NCBI RefSeq assembly: GCF_029639405.1
Contig: NZ_CP121274.1
Coordinates: 868,001-932,000, forward strand
Length of the DNA stretch: 64,000 bases
Reading direction: 5' to 3'
Source: Microbacterium proteolyticum
GTDB lineage: Bacteria > Actinomycetota > Actinomycetes > Actinomycetales > Microbacteriaceae
In this document: positions 40,788-48,283 of the stretch, in pieces
Numbering within the stretch: position 1 is the first letter of the stretch
Layout of the letters: each line of letters opens with the position of its first letter
Translations under genes and position numbers: made by a program
Notes under the pieces: generated by a model
Database searches by the model: none
Told to the model about the DNA's origin: nothing
What the model saw: only the letters and a program-made list of their open reading frames with translations

Positions 40788-40819
40788 AGCACATAAGTCT
40801 CGTAGATAGAGCACATAAG
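40788..40819. promoter_or_regulatory. Paired AGCACATAAG direct repeats, sugar-importer promoter
   Basis: AGCACATAAG occurs at 40788-40797 and 40810-40819, 22 bp apart (two helical turns), in the divergent gap between the binding-protein gene and the LysR gene. A GATACT -10 for the minus strand lies at 40764-40769, so the nearer repeat overlaps its -35 region. This arrangement fits activator or repressor binding. Confidence 0.5.
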
Positions 40820-40922
40820 GCCAGCCCGGACGGATGGCATCCACCCCCGCGATAACTCACGTGCGGCACATAGACCCCGTGGATACACTGGCGTCACGCA
40901 TATCCGAGCGAAGGATCACATC

Positions 40923-41864
40923 GTGGTGACCGATCATGCGACGCTGTCGCGCCTCGACCTCAACCTGCTCATCGCGCTCGACGCGCTGCTCACCGAGCGG
41001 AGCGTGACGCGGGCGGCCGACCGGCTGCACCTCAGCCAGCCCGCCCTCAGCGCCTCGCTCGCGCGGCTGCGCACGCACTTCAACGACCAGATCCTCGCGC
41101 GGCGCGGGAACACGTACGAGCTCACGCCGTTCGCGGTGCGGCTGACCGATCACACGAGCACGGCCCTGGAGGCCGCCCGGCGCGTCTTCGAGAGCCAGGC
41201 GTCGTGGTCGCCCGCCGAGTCGACCCGCGAGTTCTCGATCTACGGCTCCGACTACGGCTTCGTCACCGTGGGCACCGTGGTCTCGCAGCTCGCCGCCGAG
41301 CAGGCCCCCGGGGTTCGGTTCCGCTACATGCTGCACAACCCCGGCATCGTCGAGGACGCCGCCAACCGCCTCCGCTCCGCCGACGCCATGGTCATCCCCC
41401 ACGGTCCGGTCTCGGAGCTGCCCTACCTCGACCTGTGGCAGGACGACTGGCTCGCCGTCGTCTCCGACGACAACGACGAGGTCGGGGAGTCGCTCACGAT
41501 GCAGAACCTCGCCGACATGCCGTGGGTGCTCACGTTCCAGTCCCGCTCGGCCTTCACCTCGGCCGCGCGCCAGATCCAGCAGCTGGGCGTCGAACCGCAC
41601 ATCGAGGTGGTGCTGGAGAGCTTCCTCCCGGTGGGGCACTTCGTCAGCGGCACGCGCCGCGTGGGTCTCGTGCAGTCGGCTCTCGCTCCGCACCTGCTCC
41701 GTATCGGCGGCATCCGCGTCGTGCCCCTGCCGTTCGCCGCGACACCGATCGTGAGCGCGCTGTGGTGGCATCCCTCGCACAACCGCGATCCCGAACACGA
41801 GTGGATGCGCGGACTGTTCGCCGAGGCCGGCCGCCGGGTCGCCGCGGGGCACGCGCCGCACTGA
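40923..41864 (+). CDS. LysR-type transcriptional regulator
   Basis: 313-residue regulator. The N-terminal winged-HTH is classic: LSRLDLNLLIALDALLTERSVTRAADRLHLSQPALSASLARLRTHFNDQIL (residues 8-58); the rest is a periplasmic-binding-like effector domain (FSIYGSDYGFV, LPYLDLWQDDWLAVVS, LGVEPHIEVVLESFLPVGHFVSGTRRVGLV). It resembles NodD/NahR-branch members that respond to aromatic compounds. GTG 40923 (or 40926) has GAAGGA upstream. It is divergent from the importer operon and upstream of the flavin monooxygenase, so either could be its target. Confidence 0.88.
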   Translation: MVTDHATLSRLDLNLLIALDALLTERSVTRAADRLHLSQPALSASLARLRTHFNDQILARRGNTYELTPFAVRLTDHTSTALEAARRVFESQASWSPAESTREFSIYGSDYGFVTVGTVVSQLAAEQAPGVRFRYMLHNPGIVEDAANRLRSADAMVIPHGPVSELPYLDLWQDDWLAVVSDDNDEVGESLTMQNLADMPWVLTFQSRSAFTSAARQIQQLGVEPHIEVVLESFLPVGHFVSGTRRVGLVQSALAPHLLRIGGIRVVPLPFAATPIVSALWWHPSHNRDPEHEWMRGLFAEAGRRVAAGHAPH

Positions 41865-41963
41865 GTCCCGCTACGCGTCCGGCATCAGCGAGCGTGATAC
41901 ACGGCATCTGGATGCCACCGCGCCCATCGCTGGCCATCCCCGGCGCCCCATGGCTACGGTGAA

Positions 41964-41985
41964 AATCAGAACCAACGTCCTGATT
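41964..41985. promoter_or_regulatory. AATCAG-N10-CTGATT inverted boxes before the flavin monooxygenase
   Basis: AATCAG (41964-41969) and CTGATT (41980-41985) form an interrupted palindrome 55 bp before the start at 42040. The same TCTGATT/AATCAGA words occur at the deglycosidase operon promoter (35107-35155), hinting at one shared regulator. The rest of the 175-bp gap after the LysR gene shows nothing definite. Confidence 0.45.
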
Positions 41986-42039
41986 CTGTAAATCCCGCGT
42001 TCGTCCCCCTTCCGATGCCCGCTCAGTGAGGAGCACCCC

Positions 42040-43203
42040 ATGGCACAACCGTTGCGCATCCTGATCGTCGGCGCCGGGATCGGAGGCCTGAGCACGGCCT
42101 CGGCCCTCGCCCGGATCGGCGCGAGAGTCGACGTCATCGACGACAAGCCCGAGATCAGCGTCGCCGGCGTCGGCTTCGGCCTGCGCATCAACGGGCTCCG
42201 CGCGGTGCGCGACATCGGTCTCCTCGAGGACGTGCTCGCGATCGGCCACCCCGCGCCCGGGATCGACAACTACGACGCCGACGGCAACCTCCTCAGCACC
42301 ATGAGCTACGGCACACGGGACGAGGGGCTCCCCGGTTGCGTGACGATGTCGCGCATCGCGTTCCTGGAGCTCGCCGCGAAGCACGCTCTCGACAACGGCT
42401 GCACCTTCCGGATGAGCACGACCGTCGCCGACATCGCCCAGGATGCCGACACGGCCACCGTCACGTTCAGCACGGGCGACCGCGCCGACTACGACCTCGT
42501 GCTCGGCTTCGACGGCCTCCACTCGCAGATCCGTCGTGAGTACTTCGGCGAGAAGTACGCTCCCCGCCCCGTCGGCGGGGTGGCGTGGCGCGCGGGACTC
42601 CCGAACCGCCGCAGAATCATGCAGCCCATCATCTGCCAGGGCTACGGCGGCAAGATCATGCTCACGCCGCTGTCGGAAGACCTCATGTACATGGTGCTCA
42701 CCGTGGCGGAGGAGGGGCGCCCGCGGTACGACGCGAGCAGGATGGCCGAGATCATGCACGATCGCGCGGCCGCGCTCACCCGTGGGTCGGAATTCCTGGC
42801 CGATGCGCTCGAAGACGTGCGCCACGCCGAGAACGTCGCCTACACGCCCTACTCCACCGTGTGGGTGCCGTACCCGTGGTTCCGCGGTCGCGTCATGATC
42901 CTGGGCGACGCGGCGCACACGATGACCCCGTACCTCGGGTCGGGGGCGGCGATGAGCATCGAGGACGGCGTCGTGCTCGCGCAGGAGCTCGCGAAGGACC
43001 AGTCTCTGCTCGACGCGCAGCTGAACTTCATGAAGCGCCGCCTTCCGCGCGTGCGCGCGGTGCACGAGCGATCGATCGAGTCGATGCTCGAGGAGTTCGA
43101 CTCCGTCACCGAAGAGACGTACCGCGCCCGCATCGACCACCTCCGCCACGACGAGCCGATCGCCAACGAGTACGCGAACCGCCTCCTGCGGATGCCCTAT
43201 TGA
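42040..43203 (+). CDS. FAD-dependent monooxygenase (aromatic hydroxylase type, 2)
   Basis: 387-residue flavoprotein. FAD motif ILIVGAGIGGLSTASALARIGARVDVID, DG motif LVLGFDGLHSQIRREYFG and second FAD motif GRVMILGDAAHTMTPYLGSGAAMSIEDGVVLAQEL are intact. It is close in layout to 3-hydroxybenzoate 6-hydroxylase and salicylate hydroxylase families but also to flavin enzymes of flavonoid degradation. ATG 42040 has GAGGAG seven bases upstream. It is followed after 19 bp by the GH39-like gene and then the TetR gene, forming a three-gene unit. It probably hydroxylates a released aglycone. Confidence 0.85.
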   Translation: MAQPLRILIVGAGIGGLSTASALARIGARVDVIDDKPEISVAGVGFGLRINGLRAVRDIGLLEDVLAIGHPAPGIDNYDADGNLLSTMSYGTRDEGLPGCVTMSRIAFLELAAKHALDNGCTFRMSTTVADIAQDADTATVTFSTGDRADYDLVLGFDGLHSQIRREYFGEKYAPRPVGGVAWRAGLPNRRRIMQPIICQGYGGKIMLTPLSEDLMYMVLTVAEEGRPRYDASRMAEIMHDRAAALTRGSEFLADALEDVRHAENVAYTPYSTVWVPYPWFRGRVMILGDAAHTMTPYLGSGAAMSIEDGVVLAQELAKDQSLLDAQLNFMKRRLPRVRAVHERSIESMLEEFDSVTEETYRARIDHLRHDEPIANEYANRLLRMPY

Positions 43204-43222
43204 GACCCCCGAGGAGACGCCC

Positions 43223-44659
43223 GTGTCGCACACGTCCACCCGCACCCTTGTCGTGGATGCCGCCCGAGAGAGCGCCTTCCGTCCGCTGAACGGCGTGGGC
43301 GGCGTCCCCGGGCCCGTCGAGGGCCACCCCGAGTTCCCCGACATGACGCCGCTGTGGCGGGAGGCGGGGGTGACGGTCGTCCGCTCGTTCGACTGGGTGT
43401 CGCGCCTCGACACCCGCGACAACCCCACGAGCCTGTTCCCCGACTGGAGCGCCGACCCCGACGACCCGGCGAGCTACAACTTCACCGCGACCGACGCGTG
43501 GGTGGAGGCGGTGCACGCGATCGGCGCCGAGGTCCTGTTCACGGTGGCCAGTTCCATCCCGAAGAACAAACTCCCGGCCGAAGACGTCGAGCTCTACGGC
43601 AGGGTCGTCGAGCACATCATCCGCCACTACTCGGCAGGGTGGGCGGGCGGACCCGCGAAGCCCGTCCGCCTCTACGAGTTCGGCGACCAGCCCGACTTCG
43701 GCCCCCTGCACTTCGGCGGGCGCCCCGAAGACTTCTACGCGATGTACCGCGCGTTCTGCGAGGCGGTTTCCCGAGTGGATGCCAGCCTGACGGTCGGTGG
43801 GCCGTCCCTCGCCTTCGCGCTCGAAGCCGACGCGCCCTACCGCGAGGGCTTCCTCGCGTTCGTGCGCGAGAACGACCTCCCCCTGCACTTCTTCTCGTTC
43901 CTCTGGTTCACCGACGGCAGCCGCGATCCGCTCGACTACCGCTATGTCGCCCGCGAGCTGCGGACCGTGCTCGATCGTCACGGGTTCACCGACACCGACC
44001 TGACGCTCTCGTACTGGAACTACCTCGCGGTGCCCAGCAGCTCGGCCCCGGCCGCCGAGAAGGGCGCGTTCCAGGTCGCGACGGCGATCGCACTGCAGGA
44101 CACGGTGATCGACCACGCGTTCTTCTTCCGCGCCGACAGCGGCCGCGACCCGCACTACGGTTTCGTCGACCCGGGCGGCGTCGGCGACGTGGACGGCACC
44201 CCCGACGAGCGTTCCCGCGCACTGTCCCTGGCCGGACGCGCCCTCACCGGGCGACGCCTCGCCGCCGCGGGTGGGGACGAGTCGGGTCTGGCCGTCGCCG
44301 CCGGCCGCGACGGCGACACCGTGCGCGTGCTGGTGTCCAACTACGTCGCCCCCGACAGCGCCCTCGCCCCGCGCGACGAGGACCGCTTCACCTTCCGCAT
44401 CCCGATCGGCGAGCAGCGGATCGAGCTGGGCCTGACCCTGCCCCCGCAGCGCCCCGACCTGGCATCCGCCCGGGTCGAATCGGCTCGGATCGAGGTGCAG
44501 AACCTGCCCTGGACGGATGCCATCGTGCACGCCACGATCACGTCCCTGGACGGCGTGGTCGAGGGTCCTCACCCGGTGACGGTGTCCGCCACCGGCGCCC
44601 TCCAGCTCGATGTGCCCCTGCCGCCGCAGTCTGCGATCCTCGTGGAACTGACGGAGTGA
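43223..44659 (+). CDS. GH39-like TIM-barrel protein lacking the usual catalytic glutamates
   Basis: 478 residues: a (beta/alpha)8 barrel to about 330, then a beta-sandwich tail (VRVLVSNYVAPDS...LQLDVPLPPQSAILVELTE), as in GH39 xylosidase/iduronidase enzymes. Opening segments FRPLNGVGG, LWREAGVTVVRSFDWVSR and GAEVLFTVASSIPKNK fit GH39. However, where GH39 has the acid/base WNEPN motif, this reads YEFGDQPDF (Gln156), and where the nucleophile TEWN-type motif is expected it reads LSYWNYLAV (Tyr264). It may therefore act on 3-keto sugars by another mechanism, or only bind sugar. GTG 43223 follows GAGGAGACG. Confidence 0.65.
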   Translation: MSHTSTRTLVVDAARESAFRPLNGVGGVPGPVEGHPEFPDMTPLWREAGVTVVRSFDWVSRLDTRDNPTSLFPDWSADPDDPASYNFTATDAWVEAVHAIGAEVLFTVASSIPKNKLPAEDVELYGRVVEHIIRHYSAGWAGGPAKPVRLYEFGDQPDFGPLHFGGRPEDFYAMYRAFCEAVSRVDASLTVGGPSLAFALEADAPYREGFLAFVRENDLPLHFFSFLWFTDGSRDPLDYRYVARELRTVLDRHGFTDTDLTLSYWNYLAVPSSSAPAAEKGAFQVATAIALQDTVIDHAFFFRADSGRDPHYGFVDPGGVGDVDGTPDERSRALSLAGRALTGRRLAAAGGDESGLAVAAGRDGDTVRVLVSNYVAPDSALAPRDEDRFTFRIPIGEQRIELGLTLPPQRPDLASARVESARIEVQNLPWTDAIVHATITSLDGVVEGPHPVTVSATGALQLDVPLPPQSAILVELTE

Positions 44660-44673
44660 GGACAGGGGGTCCC

Positions 44674-45306
44674 GTGAGCGGGGTATCGGAGCCCAAGCAG
44701 CAGCGCAGCCGCGACTCGTTCGCGAAAGTGCGCGCCGCGGTTCTCGAGCTCCTGCACGAGCGCGGGACCGGTCAGTTCTCGCTCGCGGAGGTGAGCGCGC
44801 GAGCCGGCGTGTCGATCGGGTCGATCTACGGACGGGTCCCGGGCAAGGCGGAGCTGCTGCGGGCCGTCCAGGCACAGGAGTTCGATCGCCTCGACGCCGA
44901 GACCGAGCAGCGCGTGGGCGCGGCGGGGGTCGGGGCCGCGAGCTTCGCGACCGCGACGGCCGAGATCGTCACGGTCTACGCCGGGATCCTGCGCGAGAAC
45001 CGCGACCTGTTGTCGCCCTTCTTCCTCCTGGGGGTGGAGGATGCCGAGATCCTCGCGCGCGGGCGACGCTCCGGTGACGCGGGGCAGGCGGTCTTCCTCC
45101 GCGCGCTCTTCGCCGCCGCCGCCGAGCACGGCGTCGACCTCCCGACGGAGAGCGTCGTCTGGGCGTTCGAGATCTTCTACAGCCTGTGCGTGCGGTACCT
45201 CGGCCTCGGCGTGACGGCGACCGCGAGCCCCCACGACGCCTACGCCTGGCCCGACCTCCTCGAGCGCCTCTCGCGCACGGTGTACCTGACGATCGCGGGG
45301 GACTGA
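44674..45306 (+). CDS. TetR-family transcriptional regulator
   Basis: 210 residues. The N-terminal HTH is recognisable (SRDSFAKVRAAVLELLHERGTGQFSLAEVSARAGVSIGSIYGRVPGKAELLRAVQAQEF, about 13-70), with an all-helical ligand domain after it. GTG 44674 lies 12 bases after the GH39-like stop, so it is co-transcribed with the monooxygenase and GH39-like genes and probably controls them in response to an aromatic or glycoside ligand. It is convergent with the fusion deglycosidase gene, stops only 13 bp apart, with no evident terminator. Confidence 0.87.
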   Translation: MSGVSEPKQQRSRDSFAKVRAAVLELLHERGTGQFSLAEVSARAGVSIGSIYGRVPGKAELLRAVQAQEFDRLDAETEQRVGAAGVGAASFATATAEIVTVYAGILRENRDLLSPFFLLGVEDAEILARGRRSGDAGQAVFLRALFAAAAEHGVDLPTESVVWAFEIFYSLCVRYLGLGVTATASPHDAYAWPDLLERLSRTVYLTIAGD

Positions 45307-45319
45307 CTGCGCCAGCCGG

Positions 45320-46795
45320 TCACCCGACCGGCACCGCCCGCATCGCCGACCGGATGAGGTCGTGCTGGCGCCGCACGAGCAGCAGCGGGTCGACCTCGCC
45401 GAGTTCGGCGAAGGCGTGCCCCTCCCACTCGCTCGACCAGAATCCGCGGTAGCCGCCCTCGACGAACACGCGCACGAGCTCGGGATAGTCGATCGCCGGC
45501 TCCTGGCCGTCGTCGTCGATGTCGTAGAACTTCGCGTGCACGTGGAGGATCTGCGGCATGATGTCGGCCCACTCGCGGGGGTCGACGTGCCCGTGCATGT
45601 TGAACGCGAGGTGGGCGAACGAGCCCAGGCGGCCGGGGTCGAAGTCACGCCCGCGCAGGTACGCGAGGAACTCCTGCTGACGCGCCTGCATCGTGGCATC
45701 CGTCGCCCAGATCTCCTGAAGACGCGCGACCGCTTCGTCGTCGAGCCCCGCACGACGGACGGCCCGCAGCAGCGTCGGCGACATCGCGTGCATGGTGGAC
45801 GAGAAGTCGGCGACGAAGCCGAGCAGCGGCGAGTCCAGCTCGGCGTAGGTCTCGCGCACCCGCAGGATCGGCTCGGCGTTCGGGCCCATGGGTGCGTGGA
45901 TCTCGTACGCGAGCTTCAGCTCGAGGTCCTCCGCGATCGGCAGCAGCCGGCGCAGCAGCTCGGGCTTGGCCGACTGGATGCGCACGAGCGGGAACCCGAG
46001 CTTCTTGGCGCCCTCGAACATGAGGGTCGAGAACTCGAACTCCTCGTCGGGGGTCATGTCGCGATCGCGCCGGCGCCCCATGTCGAGGTTGGCGCCGAAC
46101 GAGCTCTCGACGAACCCGTGCCGGTCGAACGCCGCGCGCCACGTGCGCACGAAGTCGTCGCCGACCACCGGGTAGGTCGGGACCATCTGGGATGCCACGA
46201 TCTCGATGCCCGGGCCGATCCCGAGATCCGCGACCCGGTCGAGCAGACCGTCGAAGTCGTACCAGCCGGCGCGGAACTCCGCGCTCGCGGAGTAGAGCGT
46301 CAGGCCGAGCCGGAACGGGTCGTCGTCGGTCGCGGGCGGCGCGGGAACCGTCTCGTGCACGAGCGCCGGGGGCACGGCATCCGTGTCGACGACCGTCAGG
46401 GACTCCACGTCGTGGACCACGTTCGGCACGTACATGCCGGGGCCGCCGTCCTGGCCGGGCGCGATCTGCATGTAGGGCAGGCGCAGCTCGCCGTGCAGCA
46501 CGACGTCGTGGGTCTCTCCGAGCGCGACGGGTTCGGCCCGTCGGACCACGAGCAGCGGGTGCTGCTGCAGGAACCACAACGTCTCGCTCTGCTCGGGCAG
46601 CTCGTCGAGGCGGTAGCGGCGCTCGCCCAGCTCGAACCGGAGGTCGTCGGCATCTACTCGTTCCCCGTCGACGGTGAGGTCGAGCGAGGTGACCGACGAG
46701 AGCCAGAGGCTCCGGTACCAGGGGATCGTCAGCCGGAGCGCGAGCCCGTCGGGGTGGGTGCGGAGGCTGTCGGCGTGGATCAGTCCGTTGGGCAT
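45320..46795 (-). CDS. Single-chain C-glycoside deglycosidase, beta-alpha fusion (1)
   Basis: 491 residues joining the two subunits in one chain. Residues 1-132 are a DUF6379-type beta domain (LTIPWYRSLWLSSV, LRFELGERRYRLDELPEQSETLWF, GELRLPYMQIAPGQDGGPGMYVPN), 133-160 a Pro/Asp/Val linker, and 161-491 the alpha barrel with GANLDMGRRRDRDMTPDEE and a full metal tetrad Glu298 (LAYEIHAP), Asp330 (GFVADFSS), His420 (ILHVHAKFYDI), Glu456 (WSSEWEGHAF). It mirrors the separate set-2 proteins (31275 and 32510). ATG 46795 lies eight bases after the second fusion gene; no strong Shine-Dalgarno. Same operon as 46804. I know no characterised single-chain example. Confidence 0.82.
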   Translation of the reverse strand: MPNGLIHADSLRTHPDGLALRLTIPWYRSLWLSSVTSLDLTVDGERVDADDLRFELGERRYRLDELPEQSETLWFLQQHPLLVVRRAEPVALGETHDVVLHGELRLPYMQIAPGQDGGPGMYVPNVVHDVESLTVVDTDAVPPALVHETVPAPPATDDDPFRLGLTLYSASAEFRAGWYDFDGLLDRVADLGIGPGIEIVASQMVPTYPVVGDDFVRTWRAAFDRHGFVESSFGANLDMGRRRDRDMTPDEEFEFSTLMFEGAKKLGFPLVRIQSAKPELLRRLLPIAEDLELKLAYEIHAPMGPNAEPILRVRETYAELDSPLLGFVADFSSTMHAMSPTLLRAVRRAGLDDEAVARLQEIWATDATMQARQQEFLAYLRGRDFDPGRLGSFAHLAFNMHGHVDPREWADIMPQILHVHAKFYDIDDDGQEPAIDYPELVRVFVEGGYRGFWSSEWEGHAFAELGEVDPLLLVRRQHDLIRSAMRAVPVG

Positions 46796-46803
46796 GACGC
46801 GTC

Positions 46804-48105
46804 TCAGAGCCGGTCGGCGATCTGGCGGATGAGCGAGTGCTGGCGGCGCACCTGCTCGATCGAGCGCCACGGTTCGCGCTCGCCCTCGTACTCGCTGGAG
46901 AGGTAGCCGGTGTACCCGGCGTCCTTCAGCGCGCGGAGCACCGGCTCCCACGGGATCTGCTTGTCGTCGAGCTCTTCGTCGATGTCGTGGAACTTCGCCT
47001 GGATGAACACCACGTTCTCGATCACGTCGAAGACGTCGTTCGGGTCGACGTGAATGCCGTCGAGGAACGCCGGACGCCGACCCGGCAGCTCGCCGACCTT
47101 CAGCGGGATCGGGCGGTCCTGGAAGATCCCGGTGTCCAGCAGCAGCCCGAAGTGCTTCGTGCCGGTGCGGCGGATGAGGGCGATGTAGTCCTCGACCACC
47201 TCGTGCTTGATCGGGGTGGGCGAGTGGATCTCGGGGCAGATGATGACGTCGAGCTCCTCCGCGAGCGGGAGGGAGGCCTCCACGGCCTCGGTCCAGATCG
47301 GGTGGGGGACGAGGTCGCTCGACACGACGCCGATCTTCGGCCGGACGAACCGGAAACCGAGGCGCTTCGCCAGACGCAGGTCGCGCTGCAGGACGGCGGC
47401 GCCTTCTTCGGCGGTCATGTCGCGGGCGTTCGGGCCGCTGGAGTGCAGGCGCGTGTCGATCCACGAGCCGTAGTTCGTCGGCTCGAGGCCGTACTTCTGC
47501 AACAGCGCGAACCACTGCTCGACCCACTCGTCGGAGGGGTTCGGGTAGTTCGGGATGTGCGCTTCGCCGAGGATCTCCAGGCCCGTCGCGCCGAGGTCGG
47601 CGATCGAGGCCATCGCGGTCTCGAGGTCCAGGACCGTGCCGAAGTCGCTCATGTAGCTGTACAGCGAGACGCCGTACCGGAAGGGGGCACCGGATGCCTC
47701 GGGCGCGAGCGTGACGTGCTTGGTCACGCGGTACGTGCTGGGCTGGTGCTCCTGCGGGATGTACGACATGCGCAGCCGGAGCTCGATCGACAGCTCGTGC
47801 ACGCCGTCGGGCAGACCGCCGGCGAGCGGCACGGTGATGATCGCCGCGTCCTCGAGCGGCCAGCGCACACCGTCGCCGTCCCACAGCTCGGCGAGCGTGT
47901 ACTGCTGTCCCTGCAGCGTCCACAGCGGCACGTCGGGGGCGACGTCGACGAGCCCGGGGATGCTCACGCCGATCCCGTCGATGAGGGACGCGGCCATGCC
48001 GCGGTACGACGGCATGCGGACGCGGAACTGGAATCCGGTGATCTCGTCGCCCTCGCGGACGTTGCGGAATCCGACGGACTGGATGAGGTCTCTTTCGAGA
48101 AGCAT
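46804..48105 (-). CDS. Single-chain C-glycoside deglycosidase-like beta-alpha fusion (2)
   Basis: 433 residues. Residues 1-133 are a divergent beta domain (GFQFRVRMPSYRGMAASLIDGIGVSI, QQYTLAELWDGDGVRWPLEDAAII, IELRLRMSYIPQEHQPSTYRVTKHVTLAPE), then a short linker and the barrel from about 141 (FRYGVSLYSYMSDFGTVLDLETAMASIADLGATGLEILG). Metal positions read Glu292 (IICPEIHSP), Asp324 (LLLDTGIF), Gln369 (VVFIQAKFHDI) and Glu405 (YLSSEYEGE): the histidine of the other alpha chains is Gln. ATG 48105 begins MLLERDLIQS; upstream is only a GAGAG. First gene of a two-gene operon with a CTTATG/CATAAG palindrome upstream. Confidence 0.76.
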   Translation of the reverse strand: MLLERDLIQSVGFRNVREGDEITGFQFRVRMPSYRGMAASLIDGIGVSIPGLVDVAPDVPLWTLQGQQYTLAELWDGDGVRWPLEDAAIITVPLAGGLPDGVHELSIELRLRMSYIPQEHQPSTYRVTKHVTLAPEASGAPFRYGVSLYSYMSDFGTVLDLETAMASIADLGATGLEILGEAHIPNYPNPSDEWVEQWFALLQKYGLEPTNYGSWIDTRLHSSGPNARDMTAEEGAAVLQRDLRLAKRLGFRFVRPKIGVVSSDLVPHPIWTEAVEASLPLAEELDVIICPEIHSPTPIKHEVVEDYIALIRRTGTKHFGLLLDTGIFQDRPIPLKVGELPGRRPAFLDGIHVDPNDVFDVIENVVFIQAKFHDIDEELDDKQIPWEPVLRALKDAGYTGYLSSEYEGEREPWRSIEQVRRQHSLIRQIADRL

Positions 48106-48146
48106 CGTCGCTCACTCTCTGTGGGGTTCGCCTTCGACGCTACCCC

Positions 48147-48169
48147 CTTATGCCTTATTCAGACATAAG
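48147..48169. promoter_or_regulatory. CTTATG-N11-CATAAG palindrome before the fusion operon
   Basis: CTTATG (48147-48152) and CATAAG (48164-48169) are exact complements 11 bp apart, about 45 bp upstream of the first fusion gene's start codon. CATAAG words also occur in boxes at 13390 (minus strand), 35139 and 40791. Confidence 0.5.
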
Positions 48170-48214
48170 CGTTCCTGATCCCCCGCATCAGCCCACGTCC
48201 GGCGGCTCGCGCAG

Positions 48215-48278
48215 GCGTGAGTCGCCAAGATTTGTCGCCTCGGTGCGCCGAGAAGCGACAAATCCTGGCGACTCACGC
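48215..48278. repeat. 64-bp palindromic repeat, copy 3
   Basis: Arms at 48215-48238 and 48255-48278 with one mismatch-pair, centre CTCGG...CCGAGAA. It ends six bases before the stop codon of the MFS gene at 48284 and lies between it and the fusion operon. Confidence 0.92.
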
Positions 48279-48283
48279 GTCGG

